Shown piece by piece: positions 39,667-51,362 of a stretch of DNA of 64,000 nt. The stretch spans positions 124,001 to 188,000 of the forward strand of contig NZ_JANFDG010000005.1 of the NCBI RefSeq assembly GCF_024609765.1, read 5' to 3'. The notes under the pieces are model-generated. The model was given only the letters and a program-made list of their open reading frames with translations, was not told the origin of the DNA and did no database searches. The DNA is from Shinella pollutisoli. Lineage in GTDB: Bacteria; Pseudomonadota; Alphaproteobacteria; Rhizobiales; Rhizobiaceae. The position numbers were made by a program, and so were the translations under genes. The number at the start of each line of letters is the position of its first letter. The stretch's first letter is position 1.

Positions 39667-40353
39667 ATGAGCGCGCGCGTCGCACTAGAGCTTGCCGGCA
39701 TCGAACGGCACTACGGGCAGGGCGATACCCTGCTGACGATCCTGAAGGGCGTCGACTTCACGCTGAAGCGCGGCGAGACCGTGGCGCTCGTCGCCCCGTC
39801 CGGCACCGGCAAGTCGACGCTCCTGCACATCGCCGGCCTGCTGGAGCATCCGGACGCCGGCGAGGTGATCGTCAACGGCCACGCCTGCCAGGGCCTGTCC
39901 GACGACGAGCGCACGGCGATCCGCCGCGGCGAGATCGGCTTCGTCTACCAGTTCCACCACCTGCTGCCGGAATTCAGCGCGCTGGAAAACATCATGATGC
40001 CGCAGCTGATCGCCGGCCTCTCCAGGGCCGAGGCGCGCGAGCGCGCCGCCCAGCTCCTCGACTACATGCGCATCGGCCACCGCGCCGACCATCGCCCCTC
40101 CGAGCTTTCCGGCGGCGAGCAGCAGCGCGTCGCCATCGCCCGGGCCGTCGCCAACGCGCCGCTGGTGCTGCTTGCCGACGAGCCGACCGGCAACCTCGAC
40201 CCGGAGACCGCCGGCTACGTCTTCGAGGCGCTGGAGGCGCTCGCCCGCCAGTCCGGCCTCGCCGCGCTGATCGCCACCCACAACCACGAGCTCGCCGGCC
40301 TCATGGACCGCCGCGTGACGATCGAGGACGGCCGCATCCGCGAGCTTGCCTGA
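39667..40353 (+). CDS. lolD: lipoprotein-releasing ABC transporter ATP-binding protein LolD
   Basis: 228 residues from ATG 39667, 13 bp after lolC. Walker [32 protein letters not shown] signature, Walker [17 protein letters not shown] and a His switch (ATHNHEL). The residue before the P-loop Ser is Pro (GxSG replaced by APSG), a common LolD variant in this order. Confidence 0.95.
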   Translation: MSARVALELAGIERHYGQGDTLLTILKGVDFTLKRGETVALVAPSGTGKSTLLHIAGLLEHPDAGEVIVNGHACQGLSDDERTAIRRGEIGFVYQFHHLLPEFSALENIMMPQLIAGLSRAEARERAAQLLDYMRIGHRADHRPSELSGGEQQRVAIARAVANAPLVLLADEPTGNLDPETAGYVFEALEALARQSGLAALIATHNHELAGLMDRRVTIEDGRIRELA

Positions 40354-40356
40354 CGG

Positions 40357-40938
40357 TCAGTCGTCCAGGCCGCAGGCCCTGCGGCCGATGGCGTCGTCCC
40401 AGGTCTTCAGCTCCGCGAAGAGCGGCTGGCCGGCGAAGGCCCGGCCGTCGCTCTTGCCCTTGCCCGTCAGCACGTTGAGGTCGCACTCGCGCACGCCGTT
40501 CGGATCGAGCGTGTCGTGCGACGCATAGGTATAGCCCGCGACGATGAAGTCGTTGTTGCGATAGGCGATGGTGAGCGACTGGCGCCAGCGGTCGCGTCCG
40601 ACCGACTCGTTTCTCGTCGTCAGCGTGAAGGAACCGTTCGCCAGCGCCGCAAGCGACGGCTCCTGGCCGTAGAGGGTGAGCCCGCCCCATACCGTGTCGG
40701 GCAGCGCCAGCTTGAGCTCCAGCCGGCTCTCGTCGGGATTGGCGAGATAGACGTAGAGCCCGTTGTCCTTGTCGCTTTCGACATCCGCCGGGCGGACGAT
40801 CAGCGCGAGGTCTGAAACCCCGTCCTTGTTCCAGTCGCCGCTCGCCGCGGCGACGATCCGCTCGGCCGGGAAGTCGGCCGCCGCCGCCGCAAACGGCAGG
40901 CCGCACGCAACAACGAGAACGCCCGCAAGCCGTTTCAT
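40357..40938 (-). CDS. periplasmic protein with FG-GAP/VCBS-like calcium motif
   Basis: 193 residues. Signal peptide MKRLAGVLVVACGLPFAAAA. The mature start contains GDWNKDGVSDLALIV, an EF-hand-like DxNxDGxxD loop typical of FG-GAP repeats, and a lone pair of late cysteines (VRECDLNV, GRRACGLDD). Converges on lolD (3 bp between stops). Its upstream gap holds the LexA-boxed promoter of the 28-aa gene on the other strand, so divergent co-regulation is conceivable. Function unknown. Confidence 0.75.
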   Translation of the reverse strand: MKRLAGVLVVACGLPFAAAAADFPAERIVAAASGDWNKDGVSDLALIVRPADVESDKDNGLYVYLANPDESRLELKLALPDTVWGGLTLYGQEPSLAALANGSFTLTTRNESVGRDRWRQSLTIAYRNNDFIVAGYTYASHDTLDPNGVRECDLNVLTGKGKSDGRAFAGQPLFAELKTWDDAIGRRACGLDD

Positions 40939-41015
40939 CCGCTTCCTCTCCTCTCAACCGTGCGGCGAGCTTACGGCGCGCGGATGCGCGCGTCCAGACG
41001 GGCTGTGGAAAACGG

Positions 41016-41044
41016 TTGACATGAGAACAAGAATAGAACAAAAT
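41016..41044 (+). promoter_or_regulatory. promoter with LexA (SOS) operator for the 28-aa gene
   Basis: TTGACA (41016-41021) and CAAAAT (41039-41044) are 17 bp apart. The spacer carries GAAC-AAGAATA-GAAC (41025-41039), an exact match to the alphaproteobacterial LexA box GAAC-N7-GAAC (GTTC-N7-GTTC on the other strand). A repressor bound there would block both promoter elements. Confidence 0.75.
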
Positions 41045-41072
41045 AAAAACATAAACGGAAAGGGAGCCGATA

Positions 41073-41159
41073 ATGACCGATTTTCTCCGTGATCTTGCTG
41101 CGTTCGCCTCCATAACGATGTTCGTCGCCAGCGTCTCCATCCTCATGGTCGGCCTCTGA
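41073..41159 (+). CDS. 28-aa SOS-linked single-TM peptide (SidA-like candidate)
   Basis: 28 residues: MTDFLRDLAAFASITM followed by hydrophobic FVASVSILMVGL and TGA. ATG 41073 has AAAGGGAGC 6-9 bp upstream. A short charged N-terminus and one TM are all it contains. It is preceded by a consensus-like promoter with an exact LexA box. In Caulobacter the SOS-induced division inhibitor SidA is also a ~29-residue inner-membrane peptide. The resemblance in size, topology and control suggests an analogous role; sequence homology is not established here. It lies 122 bp before dnaE. Confidence 0.72.
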   Translation: MTDFLRDLAAFASITMFVASVSILMVGL

Positions 41160-41281
41160 GCGGATCGCCTGCCGCGCCATCTCCGCACGGAGGTGGAAAT
41201 CGGGGGTGAACGCGTCTCGCCTCTGGACTTGCCCCTGCCGAATCCGCTTAAGCTGCGCCCCGGATCGGAAGGAAGACGGGC

Positions 41282-44779
<3,498 letters not shown>

Positions 44780-45044
44780 GGGGAGAGCGACTGTCTTGAA
44801 TTACAAGCCAAGAAAGGGCTTAGGAACGAGGAGTTTGTAGAGAGTTTCGGTGTCCCATCCTTGCGCATAGCGGGCTTGGTCCCCGGCCGGAGCTTGGCCC
44901 AAGCGACTGTACGGGCTTGGGAAATCCCGGCGAGTGTCCCTTGCTTTCCCACGAACTTGAAGTTCTTAGAGTTGTCGGGCTTGGTCGCCAACCTTCCCGG
45001 ACCGGCCAGTCCGGGAAGCAAATTCCAAGTTACAAGGAGGCGTC
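44780..45044. other. non-coding stretch with repeated CGGGCTTGG words
   Basis: About 265 bp after dnaE without a credible gene. The composition is less GC-rich than neighbours. The 9-mer CGGGCTTGG occurs at 44871, 44912 and 44976. A minus-strand frame (44578-45021) crosses it but overlaps dnaE antisense and has no good start. It may be a decayed gene or repeat remnant. Confidence 0.4.
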
Positions 45045-45198
45045 ACCCCCTCTGCCCTGCCGGGCATCTCCCCCGCAAGGGGGGAGATCGGCAGGACGCG
45101 GGCTTCTCGCTTCAACTGTGTCGTCAGCGATGGGCGAAACGGACCCCCATCCGATCTCCCCCCTTGCGGGGGAGATGCCCGGCAGGGCAGAGGGGGGG
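45045..45198. repeat. large inverted repeat, family C
   Basis: Left arm about 45045-45092 (CCCCCTCTGCCCTGCCGGGC, then ATCTCCCCCGCAAGGGGGGA). The right arm at about 45150-45198 is its near-perfect reverse complement (ATCTCCCCCCTTGCGGGGGA, then GATGCCCGGCAGGGCAGAGG). Each arm also has an internal palindrome around CCCCGCAAGGGG. The loop is ~58 bp. A similar element type is common in rhizobial intergenic DNA. Confidence 0.88.
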
Positions 45199-45282
45199 TA
45201 TTCCGTGCGCAGGCGTTTACCCTATCGGGTGCGGCACGGGTATTGCCGTCACTAACGGTATGCCGTGCGCAGGCGTTTACCC
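45197..45282. repeat. direct repeat, 26 bp x 2
   Basis: GGTATTCCGTGCGCAGGCGT plus TTACCC at 45197-45222 recurs at 45257-45282 with one mismatch (T to G at position 6). The spacing is 60 bp. The pair lies directly downstream of the L,D-transpeptidase gene and next to the inverted repeat. Confidence 0.8.
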
Positions 45283-45286
45283 GCCC

Positions 45287-46594
45287 TCAGCGCACCGCCG
45301 TCACCGACGACGCCTTCTTCCTGTTCTTCTTTCTCACCGGCGCCGCGTCCGCCTTCAGCGGCGCCTTGCGGGTGAGCGTGATGAAGTCGGTGCCGTTGCC
45401 GGTCTCGGCGCCGAGGCCGGTGTCGGAGATCGACAGCGACGCGCCCTCGCTCAGCATGGCGGAGATGCGGATGCGCATGTCGGCGGGAATGTCGATGCGC
45501 GAGAGCGTCTTCGCAAGCGCGTCCGGCGCGCCGGCGTCGGCCGCCTGCGTGATGCCGAGGCGTGTCATGGTCGACTGCGGCAGGTGGTTCTCCATGGTCA
45601 CGCCGTACCAGTCCGCCGTGCCCTTCTCGCTGTCCACGTCGCGGGCGAGCAGGAAATGCGTGCCGAGCGCGGTCTCGGCGTCGCGGATCGTCACCGGCGC
45701 CTCCAGCACGGGCTTGAACTTCTGGCGCACGAGCATGCGGCCGTTGGGCGGCGCGCCCTTGCCGGCCCTGGCGTAGACGGCGGCCGAAAGCTCCGGCGTC
45801 ACGCGCCCGTCCTCGGCAAGTCCTTCGGCGGCCTGGAAGGCCTTGATCGCCGCGATCGTCTGGCGGCCGAGAAGCCCGTCCGGCGCGCCGGCGTCGTAGC
45901 CGAGCTCCGTCAGCAGCCGCTGCAGGTCGATGAGGGCCTCCCGCTCGCCGCGGCGGGTGACGAGGATGCGGATCGGGTCCTGCTCGCTCTTCTGCACCGC
46001 CGGCTCCGGCACGGCGGCGACCGGCTCGGTCATCGCCACCTCGACGCTCTTCGTGCCGTCGTCGAGGAGGCCGGGGCGCAGGTCGGCGTCGGAGAGCAGC
46101 TGCGTCTCCGGCAGCACCGTCGCGGGCCTGAAGAGCGCCTCGTGCACGATCCGGCGCGGCTCCACCGCGCGGTCGCTGATGAGGACGTGGCCGCCGCGGC
46201 GGGTGAGGCTGAAGAGCGTCTTGGCGAAGTCGTTCGGCAGGCGCACGCAGCCGTGCGAGGCGGGGTAGGCGGGCACGCTGTTGGAGGCGTGCAGCGCGAT
46301 CCCCGACCAGGTCAGCCGCTGCATGAAGGGCATCGGCGCGCTGTCGTAGAGGTTGGAGAAGTGCGTCCGCTTCTTCTCGAGGATCGAGAAGATGCCCGTC
46401 GGCGTGGAATGCCCGGCCTTGCCGGTGGAGACGCGCGAGGTGGCGACGACCACGCCGCCGTCATAGACCTTCAGTTCCTGCAGATCCTTGGACACCACGA
46501 TCTGAAGGGGACCTTCGAGCGTGCCGGCCAGCGCGGTGCCGCAGCTCAAGAGAAGGCCGAGGATGCCCATACCCGTCGCGAGGCGAAAATTCAT
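45287..46594 (-). CDS. L,D-transpeptidase with peptidoglycan-binding domain
   Basis: 435 residues from ATG 46594, preceded by GGATGGATC; in-frame ATG 46603 and TTG 46618 are alternatives. Signal peptide MNFRLATGMGILGLLLSCGT ... ALA. YkuD catalytic domain at about 25-145: VSTGKAGHSTPTGIFSI, IALHASNS and SHGCVRLPNDFA with nucleophile Cys. A PG_binding_1 motif at about 215-275 (LIDLQRLLTELGYDAGAPDG, QTIAAIKAFQAAEGL). The C-terminus is basic (RKKNRKKASS). It forms 3-3 crosslinks or attaches proteins to peptidoglycan in the periplasm; polar-growing Rhizobiales are rich in such enzymes. Confidence 0.92.
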   Translation of the reverse strand: MNFRLATGMGILGLLLSCGTALAGTLEGPLQIVVSKDLQELKVYDGGVVVATSRVSTGKAGHSTPTGIFSILEKKRTHFSNLYDSAPMPFMQRLTWSGIALHASNSVPAYPASHGCVRLPNDFAKTLFSLTRRGGHVLISDRAVEPRRIVHEALFRPATVLPETQLLSDADLRPGLLDDGTKSVEVAMTEPVAAVPEPAVQKSEQDPIRILVTRRGEREALIDLQRLLTELGYDAGAPDGLLGRQTIAAIKAFQAAEGLAEDGRVTPELSAAVYARAGKGAPPNGRMLVRQKFKPVLEAPVTIRDAETALGTHFLLARDVDSEKGTADWYGVTMENHLPQSTMTRLGITQAADAGAPDALAKTLSRIDIPADMRIRISAMLSEGASLSISDTGLGAETGNGTDFITLTRKAPLKADAAPVRKKNRKKASSVTAVR

Positions 46595-46742
46595 CTGATC
46601 CATCCGTACGCAATACAAACCGGCCGTCAGTCTGGCGCATCGGATTTAAGGAAGATTTGATGCACCCGGAAATCCCCGGCTTGTTCCCCGTCGATGCGGG
46701 AAAGACGCCGCGGCGCGCGGGTTTATTCGGCGGCGGCGCGTC

Positions 46743-48059
46743 TCACTTTTTCGTGAGAACGCTGTCGGCGCCCAGCCGCGGCTCCTTGCCGAAGGTGTAG
46801 CCGGTCTCGACGGTCTTCCTGCCGTACTTGTCGCGCAGCGTGTTGATGGCGGCCTCGGCTGCGGCGCGGCGGGCGGCCTGCGGGTCGACGAGGTCGGGCG
46901 GGTCGGCCCGGCCGGAATCGGCAAGCTCCGTGACGCCGATGCCGATCAGCCGGTATCTCGTGCCGTCCACCTCCTTGCGCAGGAGCTCGATGCCGGTGCG
47001 GAAGATCCGGTCGGCGAGCATGGTCGGGTCTTCGAGCTTGCGGTTGCGGGTGCGGGTCTTGAAGTCCGCCGACTTGAGCTTGAGGACGACCGTATGGCCG
47101 GCGATGCCGGATTTGCGCAGCCGCCCGGCCACCTTCTCGCTGAGGCGGCGCAGATGCGTGGCGAGGTCGTCGTAGCCGGCGATGTCGTCGAAGAAGGTCG
47201 TCTCGGCCGAGACACTCTTCATCGGGTCGTTCGGGTGCACCTCGCGGTCGTCCTGCCCGCGCGAGAGCGTATAGAGCCTGCGGCCCATGACGCCGTAGCG
47301 GCGCATCAGGTCCGTCTCCTCCATCGTCTGCAGCTGGCCGACGGTGCGGATGCCGTCGCGCTCCAGCGTCTCGGCGAAGGCCTTGCCGACGCCCCAGATC
47401 AGCCGCACCGGCTTGTCCTTCAGGAAGTCGAGCGCCTCGCCGGCGCCGATGATGGAGAAGCCGCGCGGCTTGTTGAGGTCCGAGGCGACCTTGGCGAGGA
47501 ACTTGCAGTAGGAAAGGCCGATCGAGATGGTGATGCCGACCTCGCGCTCGACGCGGGCGGCAAAGCGCGCGAGCACGCGCGCCGCGGGATCGTGGTGCAG
47601 CCGCTCGGTGCCCTTGAGCTCCAGGAAGGCCTCGTCGATGGACAGCGGCTGCACCAGCGGCGTGAGCTCCTGCATCATCGCCCGCACCTCGCGCCCGACG
47701 CGGGCATACTTCTCCATGTCCGGCTTGATCACCACGGCGCTCGGGCAGGCCTCCAGCGCCTTGAACATTGGCATGGCGGACCGCACGCCGTGGATGCGGG
47801 CGATGTAGCAGGCGGTGGAGACGACGCCGCGTTTTCCGCCGCCGACGATCACCGGCTTGTCGGCGAGCTCCGGATTGTCGCGCTTCTCGATCGCCGCGTA
47901 GAAGGCGTCGCAGTCGATATGGGCGAGCGTCAGGTCGTAGAGCTCGCCGTGATAGAGGAGCCGCGGGCTGCCGCAGGCCCGGCAGCGGCGCAGAGCCGCC
48001 GGCTGCCCGGCGAGGCAGTCGCGACAGAAGCCCGGAAAACGCGTCTCGTCGGTGCGCAT
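46743..48059 (-). CDS. dinB: DNA polymerase IV (Y-family) with N-terminal zinc-ribbon extension
   Basis: 438 residues. The polymerase begins [20 protein letters not shown] (metal Asp 49), then [32 protein letters not shown] (Asp/Glu), [20 protein letters not shown] and a little-finger domain. The first ~30 residues carry C12-x2-C15 ... C26-x2-C29, a possible zinc-binding ribbon absent from E. coli DinB. The C-terminus ends [10 protein letters not shown] and lacks an obvious QLxLF clamp motif. A LexA box lies 5 bp upstream of the start codon, so SOS induction is expected. Confidence 0.95.
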   Translation of the reverse strand: MRTDETRFPGFCRDCLAGQPAALRRCRACGSPRLLYHGELYDLTLAHIDCDAFYAAIEKRDNPELADKPVIVGGGKRGVVSTACYIARIHGVRSAMPMFKALEACPSAVVIKPDMEKYARVGREVRAMMQELTPLVQPLSIDEAFLELKGTERLHHDPAARVLARFAARVEREVGITISIGLSYCKFLAKVASDLNKPRGFSIIGAGEALDFLKDKPVRLIWGVGKAFAETLERDGIRTVGQLQTMEETDLMRRYGVMGRRLYTLSRGQDDREVHPNDPMKSVSAETTFFDDIAGYDDLATHLRRLSEKVAGRLRKSGIAGHTVVLKLKSADFKTRTRNRKLEDPTMLADRIFRTGIELLRKEVDGTRYRLIGIGVTELADSGRADPPDLVDPQAARRAAAEAAINTLRDKYGRKTVETGYTFGKEPRLGADSVLTKK

Positions 48060-48064
48060 GGGAC

Positions 48065-48079
48065 GAACAAAGGTTGAAC
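48065..48079 (-). promoter_or_regulatory. LexA (SOS) box upstream of dinB
   Basis: GAAC-AAAGGTT-GAAC, an exact GAAC-N7-GAAC (GTTC-AACCTTT-GTTC in dinB orientation). It ends 5 bp before the ATG, so LexA would cover the start region of a nearly leaderless transcript or its ribosome binding site. Confidence 0.75.
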
Positions 48080-48097
48080 GGTGCGAGATTACATACG

Positions 48098-48180
48098 TAG
48101 AGCATTTCCGGCAAAGGTGCGAAGCGCTTTTGCGTCCGGAAATGGACGAGAGCGGGAGGCCGCAGCCTTTTCGCGTTTCG
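48098..48180. repeat. intergenic repeat, family B copy 3
   Basis: TAGAGCATTTCCGGCAAAGG and GAAGCGCTTTTGCGTCCGGA, followed by AAATGGACGAGAGCGGGAGG; a shortened copy of the element at 23322 and 35693. It sits between dinB and the DUF3572 gene. Confidence 0.8.
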
Positions 48181-48190
48181 GCGGTCGGGC

Positions 48191-48487
48191 TCAGGGAAAG
48201 GACGGGTCGGGACCGGAAAGGACGGCATGCGCCCGCACGACCGTTTCCGGCGGCAGGCCGCTCGCCTCGCAGAAGTCGAGAAGCGTCGGCTCGTGGCCCA
48301 TGAGGAAATCGAGGAGCCCGGCGAGGAAGCCCGGATCGCCGGCCGCATGGCGCACGTCGGCGGGCGAGACGCCGGTCAGCGCCAGGAAGCGGGAGAGGAG
48401 CTCCGGCTCGCCGGCAAGCCAGCCGAGCACGGCGACGGCCGTCGCCTCGGCCTCTTCGGCGGCGGATGTGTCTTTTTGGGCTGGCAT
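48191..48487 (-). CDS. DUF3572 family protein
   Basis: 98 residues, all-helical and acidic. [40 protein letters not shown] and [20 protein letters not shown] match the DUF3572 pattern found beside divK in Rhizobiales. Divergent from divK, with about 139 bp between starts. Function unknown. Confidence 0.85.
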   Translation of the reverse strand: MPAQKDTSAAEEAEATAVAVLGWLAGEPELLSRFLALTGVSPADVRHAAGDPGFLAGLLDFLMGHEPTLLDFCEASGLPPETVVRAHAVLSGPDPSFP

Positions 48488-48626
48488 CGCGCTTTCCCGG
48501 CTGAGTTTACCTTTTAATCAACCAAATGACGCTACCGTTACGGCATCGGGATGGGTGTTCACGGCGTGCCGCACCTTATATGTCTTCCCGAGCGTTGCAA
48601 GCCGGGACCGGGGACAGGGACGAACG

Positions 48627-48998
48627 ATGCCCAAGCAGGTGATGATTGTCGAGGACAACGAGCTGAACATGAAGCTCTTCCGGGACCTCATCGAGGCGTC
48701 GGGCTACACGACGATCCAGACGAGGAACGGAATGGAAGCCCTTGATCTCGCCCGGAAATATCGTCCGGACCTGATCCTGATGGACATCCAGCTCCCCGAG
48801 GTCTCGGGGCTCGAGGTCACGAAGTGGCTGAAGGAGGACGACGAGCTCCACGTCATCCCGGTGATCGCCGTCACGGCCTTCGCCATGAAGGGCGACGAGG
48901 AGCGCATCCGCCAGGGCGGCTGCGAGGCCTATGTCTCCAAGCCGATCTCCGTTCCGAAATTCATCGAGACGATCAAGACCTATCTCGGCGACGCATGA
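48627..48998 (+). CDS. divK: cell-cycle response regulator DivK
   Basis: 123 residues from ATG 48627. A single receiver domain: [20 protein letters not shown], phosphorylation Asp 53 in [31 protein letters not shown] and KPI (Lys ~105). DivK~P acts through the DivJ/PleC kinases and DivL to control CtrA and polar development. The next gene pleD begins 16 bp downstream. Confidence 0.95.
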   Translation: MPKQVMIVEDNELNMKLFRDLIEASGYTTIQTRNGMEALDLARKYRPDLILMDIQLPEVSGLEVTKWLKEDDELHVIPVIAVTAFAMKGDEERIRQGGCEAYVSKPISVPKFIETIKTYLGDA

Positions 48999-49014
48999 GG
49001 CGGAGGCCAAGGGC

Positions 49015-50382
49015 ATGACAGCGCGCATCCTCGTCGTCGACGACATACCCGCCAACGTGAAGCTGCTGGAAGCGCGGCTGCTGGCGGAATATTTCGACGT
49101 GCTGACGGCCGACAACGGCTACGACGCGCTCTCCATCTGCGAGCGCACCCAGGTCGACCTCATCCTGCTCGACATCATGATGCCCGGCATCGACGGCTTC
49201 GAGGTCTGCGAGCGGCTGAAGGCCAATCCGCGCACGGCGCATATCCCCGTCGTCATGGTGACGGCGCTCGACCAGCCGTCCGACCGCGTGCGCGGCCTGA
49301 AGGCGGGCGCCGACGACTTCCTCACCAAGCCGGTCAACGACCTCCAGCTCATGTCGCGGGTGAAGAGCCTGGTGCGGCTGAAGACGCTGACGGACGAGCT
49401 GCGCATGCGCGCGGCGACCGCCCGCGCCATCTCGATGGAGGAGGGGCTGGAGGGCGCCATGGGCGAGGAGCCCGGCGACGTGCTCCTGGTCGACGGACGC
49501 GGCAGCTCGCAGGAGCGCATCGTCCGCACGCTGAAGCCGGTCGCCGACGTCACCTGCATATCCGACCCGCAGGCGGCGCTGTTCCAGGCGGCGGAGAGCA
49601 ACTACGAGCTCGTCATCGTCAACGCCAATTTCCCCGACTACGATCCGCTCCGGCTCTGCTCGCAGCTTCGCTCGCTGGAGCGCACCCGCTTCCTGCCGAT
49701 CCTCATCATCGTCGAGCAGGGCGACGACCCGATGGTCGTGCGCGCGCTCGATCTCGGCGTGACGGACTATCTCGTCCGGCCGATCGATCCGAACGAGCTG
49801 GTCGCCCGCAGTCTCACGCAGATCCGCCGCAAGCGCTACAACGACCGACTGCGCGCGAGCGTGCGCCAGACCATCGAGCTTGCCGTCACCGACGGCCTGA
49901 CCGGCCTCAACAACCGCCGCTACCTCGACAACCACATGAAGCTGCTGGTGGACCGGGCGATGGCGCGCGGCCGCCCGCTCTCCGTCTGCATCACCGACAT
50001 CGACCGCTTCAAGGTGATCAACGACACCTACGGGCACGATGCCGGCGACGTGGTGCTGAAGGAATTCGCCAACCGGGTGCGCGCGGCCGTGCGCGGCGCC
50101 GACCTCGCCTGCCGCTACGGCGGGGAGGAGTTCGTGCTGGTGATGCCCGACACGTCCGCTGAGATGGCCGCCGGCGTCGCCGAGCGCCTGCGCACCATCG
50201 TCGAGGAGGCGCCGTTCACCATTCCCGGCACCGACATCCGCCTCACCGTGACCGCCTCGCTCGGCACCGCCTCGCTGCTGCCGGCGGGCGATACGCCGGA
50301 AACGCTCCTGAAGCGCGCCGACACCGCGCTCTACGAGGCCAAGCGCTCCGGCCGCAATCGAGTCGTCGCCGCGGCCGCCTGA
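49015..50382 (+). CDS. pleD: diguanylate cyclase response regulator PleD
   Basis: 455 residues from ATG 49015. Receiver 1 (ILVVDDIPANVKLLEARLLA; LDIMMPGIDGFE), a degenerate receiver 2 (DVLLVDGRGSSQERIVRTLK) and a C-terminal GGDEF domain with active site RYGGEEF (~369-373) and an inhibitory RGAD (RxxD) site five residues before it. Phosphorylation-driven dimerisation activates c-di-GMP synthesis at the pole. Operon with divK, as in other alphaproteobacteria. Confidence 0.96.
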   Translation: MTARILVVDDIPANVKLLEARLLAEYFDVLTADNGYDALSICERTQVDLILLDIMMPGIDGFEVCERLKANPRTAHIPVVMVTALDQPSDRVRGLKAGADDFLTKPVNDLQLMSRVKSLVRLKTLTDELRMRAATARAISMEEGLEGAMGEEPGDVLLVDGRGSSQERIVRTLKPVADVTCISDPQAALFQAAESNYELVIVNANFPDYDPLRLCSQLRSLERTRFLPILIIVEQGDDPMVVRALDLGVTDYLVRPIDPNELVARSLTQIRRKRYNDRLRASVRQTIELAVTDGLTGLNNRRYLDNHMKLLVDRAMARGRPLSVCITDIDRFKVINDTYGHDAGDVVLKEFANRVRAAVRGADLACRYGGEEFVLVMPDTSAEMAAGVAERLRTIVEEAPFTIPGTDIRLTVTASLGTASLLPAGDTPETLLKRADTALYEAKRSGRNRVVAAAA

Positions 50383-50819
50383 GTCGGTTGCGGCGCGCCG
50401 GCTTTGCACGTTGCTTATCCACAGGATCGTGCACGCGGCGGGCATCGACGCCAGAATTTGAGCAGCCGGCGTTCCCGTACGGCGTTTCCACGGCCCGGCG
50501 GCAGGCCGCTCTTCCGCGCCGGAACGCGCGGGCAAAGTAGCTAAATTTTAGGATAAGTCGTACTATTGACTTTTGCGGAATTTTATCAACGGCTTGCTTC
50601 GGATACAATCTCGCCGTGTATGCGGCCCCGCTCCTTCCTGGGTTGTGTCGACTGCCCGGAAAGGTTGTTTCGTTACCGTTCGTATCTGTTGCGTTTCACG
50701 ACGGAAATGACTTCGGAAGGGGCAGGGCGGCCCCGGCGCGATTAACTATGAGACACGAAGCCGGCGATGAAGGGTTAAGAAATCGTTGATTTTTTTTCTT
50801 TTCCGGGCGATGCTCTGGA
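50383..50819. other. intergenic region after pleD
   Basis: 437 bp with no credible gene. It contains TTATCCACAG (50415-50424), a DnaA-box-like word, and, near its end, TTAA-N7-TTGA (50775-50789) and TTAAC (50742-50746), which resemble CtrA half-sites ahead of the RNA candidate that follows. A T-rich tract follows at about 50790-50802. Confidence 0.4.
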
Positions 50820-50995
50820 CATGGGCGACAGACAAGCTCGCCACAACCGGTTACCCCATGATGCTAGGTCCGCCGCATCTCCTGGGTCGTGGGGCCGGTC
50901 GGCTGGTTACGATATAAACGGAATCCTCGTGCCGTCGTCGTAACCGGTCGACCCCCGATCAGCGCCGCTCCCGGAAAAATGGGGGCGGCGTTTTT
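50820..50995 (+). ncRNA. candidate structured small RNA between pleD and rpmG
   Basis: Three hairpins in a row end in an intrinsic terminator. Hairpin 1 pairs ACCGGTTACCCCA (50846-50858) with TGGGGCCGGT (50890-50899) and exposes CATCTCCTGG in its loop. Hairpin 2 pairs GGTCGGCTGGTTACGA (50897-50912) with TCGTAACCGGTCGACC (50938-50953), with an inner ACGG/CCGT stem and an ATCCTCGTG loop. Hairpin 3 is the terminator. Arms of 1 and 2 overlap by 3 bases. The 5' end is set loosely by a weak promoter (TTGATT ... GATGCT). Terminal-hairpin plus CU-rich loop architecture is typical of rhizobial Hfq-dependent sRNAs. It could alternatively be a 3'-UTR of pleD. Confidence 0.55.
50963..50995 (+). terminator. 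intrinsic terminator
   Basis: CGCCGCTCCC (50963-50972) pairs with GGGGGCGGCG (50981-50990), loop GGAAAAAT, followed by TTTTT. It ends the candidate sRNA or the divK-pleD transcript. Confidence 0.85.
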
Positions 50996-51043
50996 GATTC
51001 CGTTGCCGAATCGCCCGCAACCCCGCGCGACAGGGTTGCAAAG

Positions 51044-51079
51044 AAAAAGGCGCCGGACGTTGCCGTCCCGCGCCTTTTG
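51044..51079 (-). terminator. intrinsic terminator of rpmG
   Basis: On the minus strand AAAAGGCGC and GCGCCTTTTT flank an inner hairpin GGGACGGCAACGTCC; the T-run follows. It begins about 20 bp after the rpmG stop. Confidence 0.8.
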
Positions 51080-51100
51080 GGAACCGTTCGGGACCAAGGC

Positions 51101-51268
51101 TTACTTGATCTTGGTTTCCTTGAACTCGACGTGCTTCTTGACGACCGGATCGTACTTCGTCTTGGTCATCTTGTCCGTCATCGTGCGGCTGTTCTTGGTC
51201 GTCACGTAGAAGAAACCGGTGTCGGCCGTCGACAGCAGCTTGATCTTGATGGTGGTAGCCTTGGCCAT
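51101..51268 (-). CDS. rpmG: 50S ribosomal protein L33
   Basis: 55 residues: [20 protein letters not shown] ... [20 protein letters not shown]. This is the cysteine-free (zinc-independent) L33 type (no CxxC pairs). Own terminator downstream. A long gap separates it from the MFS gene, so it is likely monocistronic. Confidence 0.97.
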   Translation of the reverse strand: MAKATTIKIKLLSTADTGFFYVTTKNSRTMTDKMTKTKYDPVVKKHVEFKETKIK

Positions 51269-51362
51269 GGTCGTCCTGCCTTTATGAAAAACGAAGCCGC
51301 GGACAGCCAGTCTGCTCCACGGCTTTAAATCTGGGCGGAAACTACAAATCGCGCCCGAAAAG

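Noticed and set aside
50415-50424. TTATCCACAG as a replication origin signal
   Set aside because: A single DnaA-box-like word without clustering or an AT-rich unwinding region; expected by chance.
50864-51097. A 77-codon minus-strand frame between pleD and rpmG
   Set aside because: It would read through both terminator hairpins and has mixed, uncharacteristic composition.
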